Source of the DNA: Sulfurimonas sp.
GTDB lineage: Bacteria; Campylobacterota; Campylobacteria; Campylobacterales; Sulfurimonadaceae
Direction of reading: 5' to 3'
DNA: 64,000 nt
Assembly (NCBI RefSeq): GCF_028713515.1
Contig: NZ_JAQTOD010000003.1
Location: forward strand, 124,001-188,000
The notes under the pieces are model-generated. The model was not told where the DNA came from, did no database searches, and was given only the letters and a program-made list of their open reading frames with translations. Below are positions 30,542 to 40,178 of the stretch, in pieces (the stretch's first letter is position 1; each line of letters begins with the position of its first letter). Position numbers and translations under genes: made by a program.

Positions 30542-32968
30542 ATGGGATTTAGAATTAACACAAACACTGCGGCACTTAACTCACACCAAGCTGCTACAAC
30601 GAACAACAGAAACTTAGATAACTCTCTAAGCAAATTATCTTCAGGTCTTAGAATCAACAAAGCGGCGGATGACGCTTCTGGTCTTGCTATTGCAAACTCA
30701 CTAAGAGCGCAAGCTAGTGCTTTGGGTCAAGCTGTAAGTAATGGTAATGATGCAATTGGTCTTATCCAAACTGCTGATGGTGCTCTTAGTGAGTACTCAA
30801 ATATTCTTGATACTATCAAAACTAAAGCTACTCAAGCTGCGTCTGATGGTCAAAACACAACTTCTCGTCAAGCAATCCAAAAAGATATTAACCGTCTTCT
30901 TGAGAACTTAAACACGATTGCAAAAACTACATCTTTCAATGGTCAAAAGCTTCTATCAGGTACTTTTGTTAACAAAGAGTTCCAAATGGGTGCAAGCGCT
31001 AACGAAAGCATCAAGACATCAATCGCTTCTGCTGAGACAAGCCAAATTGGTCAAACAACTCACGCTGAGTTGAATGTTGCTCAAATGGGTGAAAACCAGC
31101 TAACACTAAAGAGTGCAGTTACTGGCAAAGAGCTTACTCTTGCATCTGTTAACATCCAAGCAAACAACAATCCTGCAAACGGTATGGGTGCTTTAGCTGA
31201 TCAGATTAATAGATACAGCGGAGAGACAGGTATTACTGCAAAAGCTGTTGTAACAACTACAACTGCTTCTTCAATAGCTGCTGGAACAACTGGAGCTGAT
31301 TTTGCAATCAATGGCGTAAATATAGGTTCAATCAATGTTTCAGCAAGTGATACTGATGGAACACTTCTTACAGCTATCAATAACAAAACAACATCAACAG
31401 GCGTAAGTGCTACTAAAACAGAAGATGGTAAGATTACTCTTACTTCAAATGATGGTCGCGCAATGGTTGTGACTGGCGATATGTCGGGTGTAATGGGTAC
31501 AACTGCTGATGCAATGAGCACAATAGGTCATCTTGAAGTTGCTCAAATAGGTTCATCAACTTTCCAAATCACTGGCTCTAAAATGGGTACTGCTGTTGGC
31601 GAGGACATAGTAACAACTGGAACAATGACAACTATTCAAGATTCAATGCTTGAAGTTGGAAGTGTAATCGTTTCTGATGCTAGTATTGCTGCTGGTTCAT
31701 CACTTGGATTTATAGTAAGTGGAACTGTTGCAATGGCTCTTGCTGTATCAACTAAAGATGATAAATTAGCAGTAGGCTCTATTATCGGTTCAGGATCTAC
31801 ACTTCAGTATGGAACAGAACTTGGAGCAAAAATCACTACTCGTGCAACAACAACACTAACTGCAGATATGTTCATTAAAGCAGGTTCAACTCTTGGTGTT
31901 GGTACAGTGTTTGATGCTGGTACTGTTTTACAACAAGATTTCTCGGTTTCAGGTGTTTCATATAAAGCAGGCACAACTCTTGCGGTAGATGTTACTTTAG
32001 CAACAGCTACAACGCTGACTAAAGATATGACAATTAGCGTTGACATCCAAAACCAAAATGCTGCAATCGGTGCTTCAAGTACACTTTTGGCTGGAACTAT
32101 TTTAGGTGAAGACTTAGTAACTACTTCAACGGCTACTGTCTCTATTGCTATGACTGCTAAAGCTGGTTCTACATTCTTGACTGGTACTAACTTTGCAGCT
32201 GGTACAATCTTAGGTGATGCTCTTGTTATCTCTTCAAATGTAACAACAACAGAACAGACTCAACTGAAACTTGGTTCAACAATTGGAAGCGGTTCAACAT
32301 TAAAAGAGAACTCAACTGTCGGTGGCGAGCTTCAACTTCGTGCTGCTGTAACTTTAAATCAAGATATGGTTATCAAAGCTGGCTCAACGCTAAATACAGG
32401 TACTGTACTTAAAGCAGGCACAGTAATCAATCAAGACTTAACAGATGCACAAGTTGGTGGTGGAACTGGTTCAGGACTTAAAGCCGGTACTATCTTAGGC
32501 ACAGATGTTACGCTTACAGATCAAGTAAGTGTTCTTAAAGACTTTAGCATGATTAAAGGTACATCTGGAACAAACGCTTCTATTGCAGCTGGATCAAAAA
32601 TAGCAGCAAATGGTGGCGGACAAAATAGTGTAAGCATGACAAACACTGAGTTTACAAACCTCTCTGGTATTGATGTTACAACGCTAAAAGGTGCTATGAA
32701 AGCTATAGATACTGTTAGTGCAGCTATTACGAACCTTGATGGAATCCGTTCAGATCTCGGTTCTGTTCAAAACCAAATCGTTTCTACTATTAACAATGTA
32801 TCTGTAACTCAGGTAAATGTTAAAGCAGCTGAGTCTAATATCCGTGATGTTGACTTCGCTCAAGAGAGTGCGAACTTCTCTAAATTTAATATTCTTGCAC
32901 AATCTGGAAGCTATGCTATGAGTCAAGCAAATGCTGTTCAACAGAATGTATTAAGATTATTACAATAG
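30542..32968 (+). CDS. flaA: Flagellin 1 (sigma-28 copy), enlarged
   Basis: 808 aa, compared with about 500-570 in Campylobacter and Helicobacter. The conserved N-terminal D0/D1 is present (MGFRINTNTAALNSHQAA, LSSGLRINKAADDASGLAIA) and the C-terminal D1/D0 too (AAESNIRDVDFAQESANFSK, QANAVQQNVLRLLQ). Residues about 360-690 are a low-complexity, Thr/Ala/Gly-rich region of repeated units of the form AGSTL-x3-GT-x3-AGT-x-L, likely a beta-solenoid surface domain exposed on the filament. No Cys is seen. Many Ser/Thr offer glycosylation sites for Maf. RBS AAGGATTT. The gene is virtually identical to flagellin 2. Confidence 0.93.
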   Translation: MGFRINTNTAALNSHQAATTNNRNLDNSLSKLSSGLRINKAADDASGLAIANSLRAQASALGQAVSNGNDAIGLIQTADGALSEYSNILDTIKTKATQAASDGQNTTSRQAIQKDINRLLENLNTIAKTTSFNGQKLLSGTFVNKEFQMGASANESIKTSIASAETSQIGQTTHAELNVAQMGENQLTLKSAVTGKELTLASVNIQANNNPANGMGALADQINRYSGETGITAKAVVTTTTASSIAAGTTGADFAINGVNIGSINVSASDTDGTLLTAINNKTTSTGVSATKTEDGKITLTSNDGRAMVVTGDMSGVMGTTADAMSTIGHLEVAQIGSSTFQITGSKMGTAVGEDIVTTGTMTTIQDSMLEVGSVIVSDASIAAGSSLGFIVSGTVAMALAVSTKDDKLAVGSIIGSGSTLQYGTELGAKITTRATTTLTADMFIKAGSTLGVGTVFDAGTVLQQDFSVSGVSYKAGTTLAVDVTLATATTLTKDMTISVDIQNQNAAIGASSTLLAGTILGEDLVTTSTATVSIAMTAKAGSTFLTGTNFAAGTILGDALVISSNVTTTEQTQLKLGSTIGSGSTLKENSTVGGELQLRAAVTLNQDMVIKAGSTLNTGTVLKAGTVINQDLTDAQVGGGTGSGLKAGTILGTDVTLTDQVSVLKDFSMIKGTSGTNASIAAGSKIAANGGGQNSVSMTNTEFTNLSGIDVTTLKGAMKAIDTVSAAITNLDGIRSDLGSVQNQIVSTINNVSVTQVNVKAAESNIRDVDFAQESANFSKFNILAQSGSYAMSQANAVQQNVLRLLQ

Positions 32969-33015
32969 TTTTAACTAACTAAAGCAAGTATCTACTGCTT
33001 CTTTAGTCTATCTTC

Positions 33016-33040
33016 TTAGTCGGGTAAACTGCCCGACTAA
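33016..33040 (+). terminator. Hairpin between the two flagellin genes
   Basis: TTAGTCGGG (33016-33024) and CCCGACTAA (33032-33040) form a perfect 9-bp stem with a 7-nt loop, 48 bp after the flagellin 1 stop. A second weaker hairpin (CTAAAG ... CTTTAG) precedes it. It probably ends the flagellin 1 transcript. Confidence 0.65.
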
Positions 33041-33097
33041 ACTCCTACATAGCTTTAAATTTAATCTCTCTGTTTTTTCTAAGTCAAACTATAATTA

Positions 33098-33114
33098 TGG
33101 AATCATTTTTGCTT
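33098..33114 (+). promoter_or_regulatory. Sigma-54 (RpoN) promoter of flagellin 2
   Basis: TGGAATCATTTTTGCTT, with GG and GC separated by exactly 10 bp, fits the TGGCAC-N5-TTGCTT pattern. It is 50 bp before the ATG at 33164. Flagellin 1 uses sigma-28, so this pair mirrors Campylobacter flaA (sigma-28) and flaB (sigma-54). Confidence 0.85.
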
Positions 33115-33163
33115 TAACCATTGTTGAATAATGTATTTATGCAAATAAAACAAAGGATTTATC

Positions 33164-35590
33164 ATGGGATTTAGAATTAACACAAACACTGCGGCACTTA
33201 ACTCACACCAAGCTGCTACAACGAACAACAGAAACTTAGATAACTCTCTAAGCAAATTATCTTCAGGTCTTAGAATCAACAAAGCGGCGGATGACGCTTC
33301 TGGTCTTGCTATTGCAAACTCACTAAGAGCGCAAGCTAGTGCTTTGGGTCAAGCTGTAAGTAATGGTAATGATGCAATTGGTCTTATCCAAACTGCTGAT
33401 GGTGCTCTTAGTGAGTACTCAAATATTCTTGATACTATCAAAACTAAAGCTACTCAAGCTGCGTCTGATGGTCAAAACACAACTTCTCGTCAAGCAATCC
33501 AAAAAGATATTAACCGTCTTCTTGAGAACTTAAACACGATTGCAAAAACTACATCTTTCAATGGTCAAAAGCTTCTATCAGGTACTTTTGTTAACAAAGA
33601 GTTCCAAATGGGTGCAAGCGCTAACGAAAGCATCAAGACATCAATCGCTTCTGCTGAGACAAGCCAAATTGGTCAAACAACTCACGCTGAGTTGAATGTT
33701 GCTCAAATGGGTGAAAACCAGCTAACACTAAAGAGTGCAGTTACTGGCAAAGAGCTTACTCTTGCATCTGTTAACATCCAAGCAAACAACAATCCTGCAA
33801 ACGGTATGGGTGCTTTAGCTGATCAGATTAATAGATACAGCGGAGAGACAGGTATTACTGCAAAAGCTGTTGTAACAACTACAACTGCTTCTTCAATAGC
33901 TGCTGGAACAACTGGAGCTGATTTTGCAATCAATGGCGTAAATATAGGTTCAATCAATGTTTCAGCAAGTGATACTGATGGAACACTTCTTACAGCTATC
34001 AATAACAAAACAACATCAACAGGCGTAAGTGCTACTAAAACAGAAGATGGTAAGATTACTCTTACTTCAAATGATGGTCGCGCAATGGTTGTGACTGGCG
34101 ATATGTCGGGTGTAATGGGTACAACTGCTGATGCAATGAGCACAATAGGTCATCTTGAAGTTGCTCAAATAGGTTCATCAACTTTCCAAATCACTGGCTC
34201 TAAAATGGGTACTGCTGTTGGCGAGGACATAGTAACAACTGGAACAATGACAACTATTCAAGATTCAATGCTTGAAGTTGGAAGTGTAATCGTTTCTGAT
34301 GCTAGTATTGCTGCTGGTTCATCACTTGGATTTATAGTAAGTGGAACTGTTGCAATGGCTCTTGCTGTATCAACTAAAGATGATAAATTAGCAGTAGGCT
34401 CTATTATCGGTTCAGGATCTACACTTCAGTATGGAACAGAACTTGGAGCAAAAATCACTACTCGTGCAACAACAACACTAACTGCAGATATGTTCATTAA
34501 AGCAGGTTCAACTCTTGGTGTTGGTACAGTGTTTGATGCTGGTACTGTTTTACAACAAGATTTCTCGGTTTCAGGTGTTTCATATAAAGCAGGCACAACT
34601 CTTGCGGTAGATGTTACTTTAGCAACAGCTACAACGCTGACTAAAGATATGACAATTAGCGTTGACATCCAAAACCAAAATGCTGCAATCGGTGCTTCAA
34701 GTACACTTTTGGCTGGAACTATTTTAGGTGAAGACTTAGTAACTACTTCAACGGCTACTGTCTCTATTGCTATGACTGCTAAAGCTGGTTCTACATTCTT
34801 GACTGGTACTAACTTTGCAGCTGGTACAATCTTAGGTGATGCTCTTGTTATCTCTTCAAATGTAACAACAACAGAACAGACTCAACTGAAACTTGGTTCA
34901 ACAATTGGAAGCGGTTCAACATTAAAAGAGAACTCAACTGTCGGTGGCGAGCTTCAACTTCGTGCTGCTGTAACTTTAAATCAAGATATGGTTATCAAAG
35001 CTGGCTCAACGCTAAATACAGGTACTGTACTTAAAGCAGGCACAGTAATCAATCAAGACTTAACAGATGCACAAGTTGGTGGTGGAACTGGTTCAGGACT
35101 TAAAGCCGGTACTATCTTAGGCACAGATGTTACGCTTACAGATCAAGTAAGTGTTCTTAAAGACTTTAGCATGATTAAAGGTACATCTGGAACAAACGCT
35201 TCTATTGCAGCTGGATCAAAAATAGCAGCAAATGGTGGCGGACAAAATAGTGTAAGCATGACAAACACTGAGTTTACAAACCTCTCTGGTATTGATGTTA
35301 CAACGCTAAAAGGTGCTATGAAAGCTATAGATACTGTTAGTGCAGCTATTACAAACCTTGATACAATTCGCTCAGACTTAGGTTCTGTACAAAACCAGAT
35401 CACTTCAGTAATTAACAATATCTCTGTAACTCAGGTAAATGTTAAAGCAGCTGAGTCTAATATCCGTGATGTTGACTTCGCTCAAGAGAGTGCGAATTTC
35501 TCTAAATTTAATATCCTTGCACAATCTGGAAGCTATGCTATGAGTCAAGCAAATGCTGTTCAACAGAATGTATTAAAGCTTTTACAGTAG
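33164..35590 (+). CDS. flaB: Flagellin 2 (sigma-54 copy), enlarged
   Basis: 808 aa, same architecture as flagellin 1. On direct comparison I find no DNA difference over about 2.19 kb from the start codon. The copies then diverge over a short patch (about 35353-35430, near NLDTIRSDLGSVQNQITSVI against NLDGIRSDLGSVQNQIVSTI) and become almost identical again to the end (NVLKLLQ against NVLRLLQ). The upstream regions are unrelated, so the identity is maintained by conversion or reflects recent duplication of the coding part only. RBS AAGGATTT. Confidence 0.93.
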   Translation: MGFRINTNTAALNSHQAATTNNRNLDNSLSKLSSGLRINKAADDASGLAIANSLRAQASALGQAVSNGNDAIGLIQTADGALSEYSNILDTIKTKATQAASDGQNTTSRQAIQKDINRLLENLNTIAKTTSFNGQKLLSGTFVNKEFQMGASANESIKTSIASAETSQIGQTTHAELNVAQMGENQLTLKSAVTGKELTLASVNIQANNNPANGMGALADQINRYSGETGITAKAVVTTTTASSIAAGTTGADFAINGVNIGSINVSASDTDGTLLTAINNKTTSTGVSATKTEDGKITLTSNDGRAMVVTGDMSGVMGTTADAMSTIGHLEVAQIGSSTFQITGSKMGTAVGEDIVTTGTMTTIQDSMLEVGSVIVSDASIAAGSSLGFIVSGTVAMALAVSTKDDKLAVGSIIGSGSTLQYGTELGAKITTRATTTLTADMFIKAGSTLGVGTVFDAGTVLQQDFSVSGVSYKAGTTLAVDVTLATATTLTKDMTISVDIQNQNAAIGASSTLLAGTILGEDLVTTSTATVSIAMTAKAGSTFLTGTNFAAGTILGDALVISSNVTTTEQTQLKLGSTIGSGSTLKENSTVGGELQLRAAVTLNQDMVIKAGSTLNTGTVLKAGTVINQDLTDAQVGGGTGSGLKAGTILGTDVTLTDQVSVLKDFSMIKGTSGTNASIAAGSKIAANGGGQNSVSMTNTEFTNLSGIDVTTLKGAMKAIDTVSAAITNLDTIRSDLGSVQNQITSVINNISVTQVNVKAAESNIRDVDFAQESANFSKFNILAQSGSYAMSQANAVQQNVLKLLQ

Positions 35591-35600
35591 TTAAAAGTAA

Positions 35601-35630
35601 TCAAAACAGCATCCTTTGGTGCTGTTTGAT
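35601..35630 (+). terminator. Terminator hairpin after flagellin 2
   Basis: AAACAGCA (35604-35611) pairs with TGCTGTTT (35620-35627) around TCCTTTGG, extended outward by TCA/TGA with one bulge. It lies 10 bp after the stop and may serve both the flagellin transcript and the convergent maf transcript. Confidence 0.6.
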
Positions 35631-35672
35631 ATTCTCTTTATAGCAGGAGCAAACTATCTTGCTTCTGCTATC

Positions 35673-37667
35673 TTACTTTAAATAATCCTCTAATTTTACA
35701 ATATAGAGTTGCGACATCTTAAGAAGCTGTTTAACTAAAATCGCATTAATCTCTACGAGGCGTTTGTTTGGATTAATAAGTTCTTCTGTGTTAAAGAGGT
35801 CAAAAATATAGCTAAGAATAATAGAAAAATACTCATAATAGACCTGTGCCAAATCTGAATTTGTTTTATACTCCATATCTCCCAAATCCCATGAAAGTTG
35901 CGCTAGAGAGTTAAGATAGGCTTCTGCATTTGCAAACTTTTTCTTTTGGTGTTGTTTGATGATTTTTTCTAGTTTTTTTGCTTCTTTAATTTGATAAAGA
36001 ATCTGTCCTCTATCTTCTTTGCTAAAATCATCCGAGCCAATCTCACTAAAGAATTTATTTACTTCTTCATGAATATATCTCTTATCAAGCACAGCAAGTG
36101 TATCCCAATCATAATCATCAAACTTCAATGGTTCAAGCCCATCAAGATATGCTCCACTACTTAAGTTATATAGATGATGATAATCTTTTTTAAACATATC
36201 AGTAAAAATGGCGGCCTGTTCAATTGAAATTTTATATGCTGAGAGTGTAGGAACGCTCTCTTGTAGATTTCCTTTTACATAAGTTATGGACTCACTTGGA
36301 TTTAGTGAAGAGGTTTGGTTATTGTGTGTTCCTGTTGCCTGAAACGGATGAAAATCCCCATGCGTTTGAAAAGTTTTTGCATCAAGAGCTAAATCTACAC
36401 CCAACATAAAGAGATTTGTCGTACCAAAAAGTAAAAACAGACCATAAGCATACTCTCCAACACTTGGAGCAGAAAATCTTCCAAAGCCTTTCTTATAAAG
36501 TGTTCCCTGCTCAATAAAATGAACTTTTGAGCGCTCAAATCTTTGAAGAGTTGCCTCGTCAACATTAGAAGCAAGAAGAATTGCAATATCATTAAAATAA
36601 TCACTTTTTAAATTATCAAAAAGCAGAGCTGAATTCTCACCTGGATCTATGTGGATAATGATATCTGGTCTGATATCGTGTCTCTGCAACAATCTGCATG
36701 TCGAGAGAGCAGAGACAACAATAAATCGATCACGATTAGCAACAACCCACTCAATATTTTTTGAAGTTGAAGGACCAGAAAAGAGAAGCAAAACTGGCTT
36801 TTGAGCAAAAAAGCTATCTTTATAGATTTTATTTACATTTAAAAATGAGTACCCTTGTGCTAAATAACGAGGGGAGCTTATAAAACGAAAAAGCATAGCG
36901 CTGTAACCATAGTTTATATAACTCTGCGACACGACATGCGTCTGTAGCCGTTGCAGTTCAAGTTGATAATCAAGCGTAAAAGGGATGTGCTTTAGATTGA
37001 GGTTATAGTTATTTCCTCTGTTTAGAAACTCTAAGAAGTTTTCTCTCTCTTGATTTTCATCATCTGTAAGTGAAAAAGAGAATATACATCCCTTTGATAG
37101 CTCTTCATAGTCAGTGACAAAAAGTGATAGACGAAATGTTTCTAGATTTTTCTCCTTGATAAAAATAACCTGAGGGTTTAGTTTTTTGATAACTCCTGCA
37201 ATATGAAGTCCCAGCCCCACCCCCAAAAAGATAATCTTATGAACACGCCCCATCATGGTAGTTGGAGATGCGTATTTTGTCACATAGTTGATTATTTTTA
37301 TGGTTGCCCAAAGAGAGTTATGAAAAGAGAGTTCACTTTTATCTATGGCTTCAGCTTGCTCGTCACCAGCATAAGCATATTTTTGAGCTTTAAAAACTGC
37401 ACCTGTTCGCTTTAAGTCAATAGCATCAACCATCCTAGAAGAGGCATCAATACTGCTACTTTTATACAAAAACTCACCACTTGAGAGCTCCTGTATGTCA
37501 AAATATCCCTCATCTTTATACTCAAGTGCATACTGTTCTATATATACTCCATCATCTATAAGCTGAGTTAAAAGAGAGATTGTATCAAATACGGATTTAT
37601 GCTCTTTCTCAAAGTAGATAAGGTTTTTATTGTATGTATCTAGTGCTTTTAGTGTGATATCGTCCAT
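35673..37667 (-). CDS. Maf (DUF115) flagellin glycosyltransferase
   Basis: 664 aa motility accessory factor. The central DUF115 domain (about 250-450) includes KPVLLLFSGPSTSKNIEWV, VVSALSTCRLLQRHDIRPDIIIHIDPG and LFMLGVDLALDAKTFQTHGD. Maf proteins transfer pseudaminic or legionaminic acid from the CMP-sugar to Ser/Thr of flagellin in the cytoplasm. It lies directly after two flagellin genes in convergent orientation and is the last gene of the sugar operon from the sigma-54 promoter at 41748-41764. Start ATG 37667, 9 bp after the HisF-like stop. Confidence 0.85.
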   Translation of the reverse strand: MDDITLKALDTYNKNLIYFEKEHKSVFDTISLLTQLIDDGVYIEQYALEYKDEGYFDIQELSSGEFLYKSSSIDASSRMVDAIDLKRTGAVFKAQKYAYAGDEQAEAIDKSELSFHNSLWATIKIINYVTKYASPTTMMGRVHKIIFLGVGLGLHIAGVIKKLNPQVIFIKEKNLETFRLSLFVTDYEELSKGCIFSFSLTDDENQERENFLEFLNRGNNYNLNLKHIPFTLDYQLELQRLQTHVVSQSYINYGYSAMLFRFISSPRYLAQGYSFLNVNKIYKDSFFAQKPVLLLFSGPSTSKNIEWVVANRDRFIVVSALSTCRLLQRHDIRPDIIIHIDPGENSALLFDNLKSDYFNDIAILLASNVDEATLQRFERSKVHFIEQGTLYKKGFGRFSAPSVGEYAYGLFLLFGTTNLFMLGVDLALDAKTFQTHGDFHPFQATGTHNNQTSSLNPSESITYVKGNLQESVPTLSAYKISIEQAAIFTDMFKKDYHHLYNLSSGAYLDGLEPLKFDDYDWDTLAVLDKRYIHEEVNKFFSEIGSDDFSKEDRGQILYQIKEAKKLEKIIKQHQKKKFANAEAYLNSLAQLSWDLGDMEYKTNSDLAQVYYEYFSIILSYIFDLFNTEELINPNKRLVEINAILVKQLLKMSQLYIVKLEDYLK

Positions 37668-37676
37668 GTCTGTTCC

Positions 37677-38429
37677 TTATGATAATCTAACTGGGTAGTG
37701 ATTTAGAGAGAGTTCCTCTTTAATCATTTGTGGTGTGAACTGCGTAAAGTGAAATATATATGCCGCAGCAAGGGCATCCGCACCATTTTGTAGTGCCTCA
37801 ATGGCGTGTTTCGGCTCTCCCATACCACCATTTATGATGATGGGGATTTTGAGGGCATTTTTAAAGAGTTTTAAGAGTTCTATATCATAACCTTTTGTTG
37901 TGCCATCGCGATCAACTGAAGTTAGTAAAATCTCTCCTGCTCCCTGTTTTTCATACTCAAGTGCGAGTTCTAATGGGTCAATGTCAAGCAAACCATCTTT
38001 TTTACTAAAAACCCTATAAGCTTCATCAACTTTTTTAACATCAATAGAGCAGACAACACACTGCGAGCCAAATATAGTAGCTATCTCTTTGATAAAGAGC
38101 GGATTTTTAATAGCTTCTGAGTTAATGGCAACCTTATCTGCACCAGCACCCAAAACCGTGTAAACATCATCTATTGTCCTGATGCCTCCGCCTATGGTCA
38201 GCGGCATAAAACACTCATTTGCCATATCAGTAATAATTTCACTATTTATTGGCTCATTATTAAGACTTGCATCAATATCTAAAACAATAAGCTCATCCAC
38301 ATTTCGAGAGTTATAGACTCGCACCGTTGCAGTTGGATGCCCAATAGTGCGGTAAGAATCAAACTCTATACTCTTTACTAACTGCCAGTTTTTTAGTAAA
38401 ACGCATGGTATAAGACGATGTTTTAACAT
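37677..38429 (-). CDS. HisF paralogue (HisF2/WbuZ-like) for sugar amidation
   Basis: 250 aa (beta-alpha)8 barrel. It opens [22 protein letters not shown]. In histidine-pathway HisF the catalytic first Asp lies in the CLDV position, but here it is Leu (CVLL). The second Asp (SIDVKKV) and the [13 protein letters not shown] loop remain. Loss of the first Asp argues against imidazole glycerol phosphate synthesis and for a dedicated partner that passes ammonia from HisH2 to the WbpG/PseA-like synthase. It overlaps the hisH-like gene by 7 nt. Confidence 0.8.
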   Translation of the reverse strand: MLKHRLIPCVLLKNWQLVKSIEFDSYRTIGHPTATVRVYNSRNVDELIVLDIDASLNNEPINSEIITDMANECFMPLTIGGGIRTIDDVYTVLGAGADKVAINSEAIKNPLFIKEIATIFGSQCVVCSIDVKKVDEAYRVFSKKDGLLDIDPLELALEYEKQGAGEILLTSVDRDGTTKGYDIELLKLFKNALKIPIIINGGMGEPKHAIEALQNGADALAAAYIFHFTQFTPQMIKEELSLNHYPVRLS

Positions 38430-39052
38430 AGCGACTCTTTTGTCAAAGAAGCAAAATTTTTAATTATTTGAAGTCCATGTTTCTGGCTTTTTTCAGGGTG
38501 AAATTGAGTGGCAAAGATATTATCTTTTTGCAAGGCACAAATAAAGTTCCTTCCGTAAGATGAGTGCCCGATTACATAACTGTTTAAGGCGTTAAAGTAG
38601 TAGGAGTGCACGAAGTAAAAGTCACTACCATTGGGCACATTTTCAAAAAGTATAGATGGACTTGCATAATCCACGCTGTTCCAGCCGACATGAGGAATTT
38701 TTAAATCCCCCTCATCAAACTTTATAACTTCAGCCTCTATCCAGCCCAAACCCTCACATTCACCAAACTCATAACTCTTTTGCGCAATGAGTTGCATACC
38801 TAAACAGATACCCAAAAAAAGTTTTTTATTTTTAAGTACCTCCTCGTTTAAAACTTCTACTAACCCTAGGGAGTTTAAGTTTTTCATAGCATCCCTAAAG
38901 GCTCCAACACCAGGTAAAACTATATGTGTGGCACTTTTTATAAGTTCATGTTCACGAGTTATAATGGCTCTAAAACCAACTTTTTCAAACGCTTTTTGTA
39001 CCGAGCGAAGATTTCCCATCCCATAGTCGACGATAACGATACTAGCGGACAA
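38423..39052 (-). CDS. HisH paralogue (glutaminase subunit, HisH2)
   Basis: 209 aa class I glutamine amidotransferase. [22 protein letters not shown] at the start, catalytic Cys in [10 protein letters not shown], His-Glu in [12 protein letters not shown]. It releases ammonia from Gln. The start is a TTG (39050-39052) with GAGG 6 nt upstream. It overlaps the amidotransferase gene upstream (11 nt) and the hisF-like gene downstream (7 nt), so the trio is translated as a unit. Confidence 0.82.
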   Translation of the reverse strand: MSASIVIVDYGMGNLRSVQKAFEKVGFRAIITREHELIKSATHIVLPGVGAFRDAMKNLNSLGLVEVLNEEVLKNKKLFLGICLGMQLIAQKSYEFGECEGLGWIEAEVIKFDEGDLKIPHVGWNSVDYASPSILFENVPNGSDFYFVHSYYFNALNSYVIGHSSYGRNFICALQKDNIFATQFHPEKSQKHGLQIIKNFASLTKESLC

Positions 39053-40178
39053 TATATTCCTCTTTTCGCACTAACGAACCATCAATATCACGGATAAATT
39101 TTCCATCCGAATCTCTTGTAAAGATTTTTTTATTTGTAAAAGAGTCACAGATATTATCAAATTCTGCGCGTGAAAAATCGCTATATTTTAAAAACTCTTC
39201 GATTGCTCTCATTGGCGGAATTCCATCATATTTATTAACTAAACGCACCGCTTCATCTCTGCTGATGTAACCTAGTCGAACATCCAAACAAGCATTATCG
39301 CTAGCTCTTCCAAAGCCATATTTAACATACTTTAAATAGTCGTGAACATGGTTGCTATAGCAGTCAAGATTCTCAAAATTCTCATAAGTTGTCTCAACTC
39401 TGCTACTTGATGTACTGAAGCCATGAGCTTTGGAGACTTCCAATATCTTTCTTAAATCCCATTTGATGTAGTAACCCAAAAATAGCCCAGTGACTCCGAC
39501 TCTGTGAATATCTTCTTCTTCTGGGTAGAAGTAGAGTGCCAAATCCTTTTCGCTAATTCCATCAACGCCTATCATATCGGTAGCTCTATTTCCAAGCAGT
39601 CCGCCAAACTCCTCAAGCCACTTACGATCAAGGTACGCATTATCTTTACTTGATGCTGGTCCGCCGTATTCAAGTTCGGAGTTCTCACCCCAGATAATTA
39701 GTGGTATATTGAAATTTACAGCAATATGCGCAGGGGTTGTAAATATGCCTAGATGATTTGGCCATTCACAATCTCCAACTCTCTTCATCGCCTCTTTTAT
39801 CATCGACTTGTAAACTTTTGGATTTCGTTTTATATGGATTAAATCTACTCCAAGACTATTTATATTTGCAAGATTTTGGCGTCCAACTTCTGTTGGAATA
39901 GTTGGCTCGAAACATACGCAAAGAGGATTTAACCCCATTTCAAGGACACTTACTACTTGAAAAGTAGAATCTTTACCGCCACTTACGCCGATAATGCAGT
40001 CATAGTGCTTGTTTTTTTTATGTTTTTTTACAACTTCTAAAAACTCTTTTTTTCTCTCATCCCAATCGATATGAAAATTCTTGCTCTCTTGTGAACGACA
40101 AGCATCACACACACCGTTTTCATCAAAATGCAGGTCTGGTTTTGTATCAGGCATAACACATTTTGTACAGAATCTCAT
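39042..40178 (-). CDS. N-acetyl sugar amidotransferase (WbpG/PseA-like)
   Basis: 378 aa from ATG 40176-40178 (GGAG upstream; it shares TAATG with the previous stop). The N-terminal zinc site is CTKCVMPDTKPDLHFDENGV followed by CDAC. The PP-loop IIGVSGGKDSTFQV activates the substrate with ATP. P. aeruginosa WbpG with HisH/HisF homologues makes an acetamidino sugar, and C. jejuni PseA makes the acetamidino form of pseudaminic acid. Adjacent HisH2 and HisF2 paralogues give the complete three-protein set. Confidence 0.85.
   Translation of the reverse strand: MRFCTKCVMPDTKPDLHFDENGVCDACRSQESKNFHIDWDERKKEFLEVVKKHKKNKHYDCIIGVSGGKDSTFQVVSVLEMGLNPLCVCFEPTIPTEVGRQNLANINSLGVDLIHIKRNPKVYKSMIKEAMKRVGDCEWPNHLGIFTTPAHIAVNFNIPLIIWGENSELEYGGPASSKDNAYLDRKWLEEFGGLLGNRATDMIGVDGISEKDLALYFYPEEEDIHRVGVTGLFLGYYIKWDLRKILEVSKAHGFSTSSSRVETTYENFENLDCYSNHVHDYLKYVKYGFGRASDNACLDVRLGYISRDEAVRLVNKYDGIPPMRAIEEFLKYSDFSRAEFDNICDSFTNKKIFTRDSDGKFIRDIDGSLVRKEEYIVR

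Noticed and set aside
31201..31521. Long antisense frames inside both flagellin genes
   Set aside because: They are mirror images in both copies and explained by the repetitive Thr/Ala/Gly codon pattern of the flagellin coding strand.
30542..35590. CRISPR-like or tandem DNA repeat array in the flagellins
   Set aside because: The repetition is at protein level and degenerate. There are no constant direct repeats with spacers.
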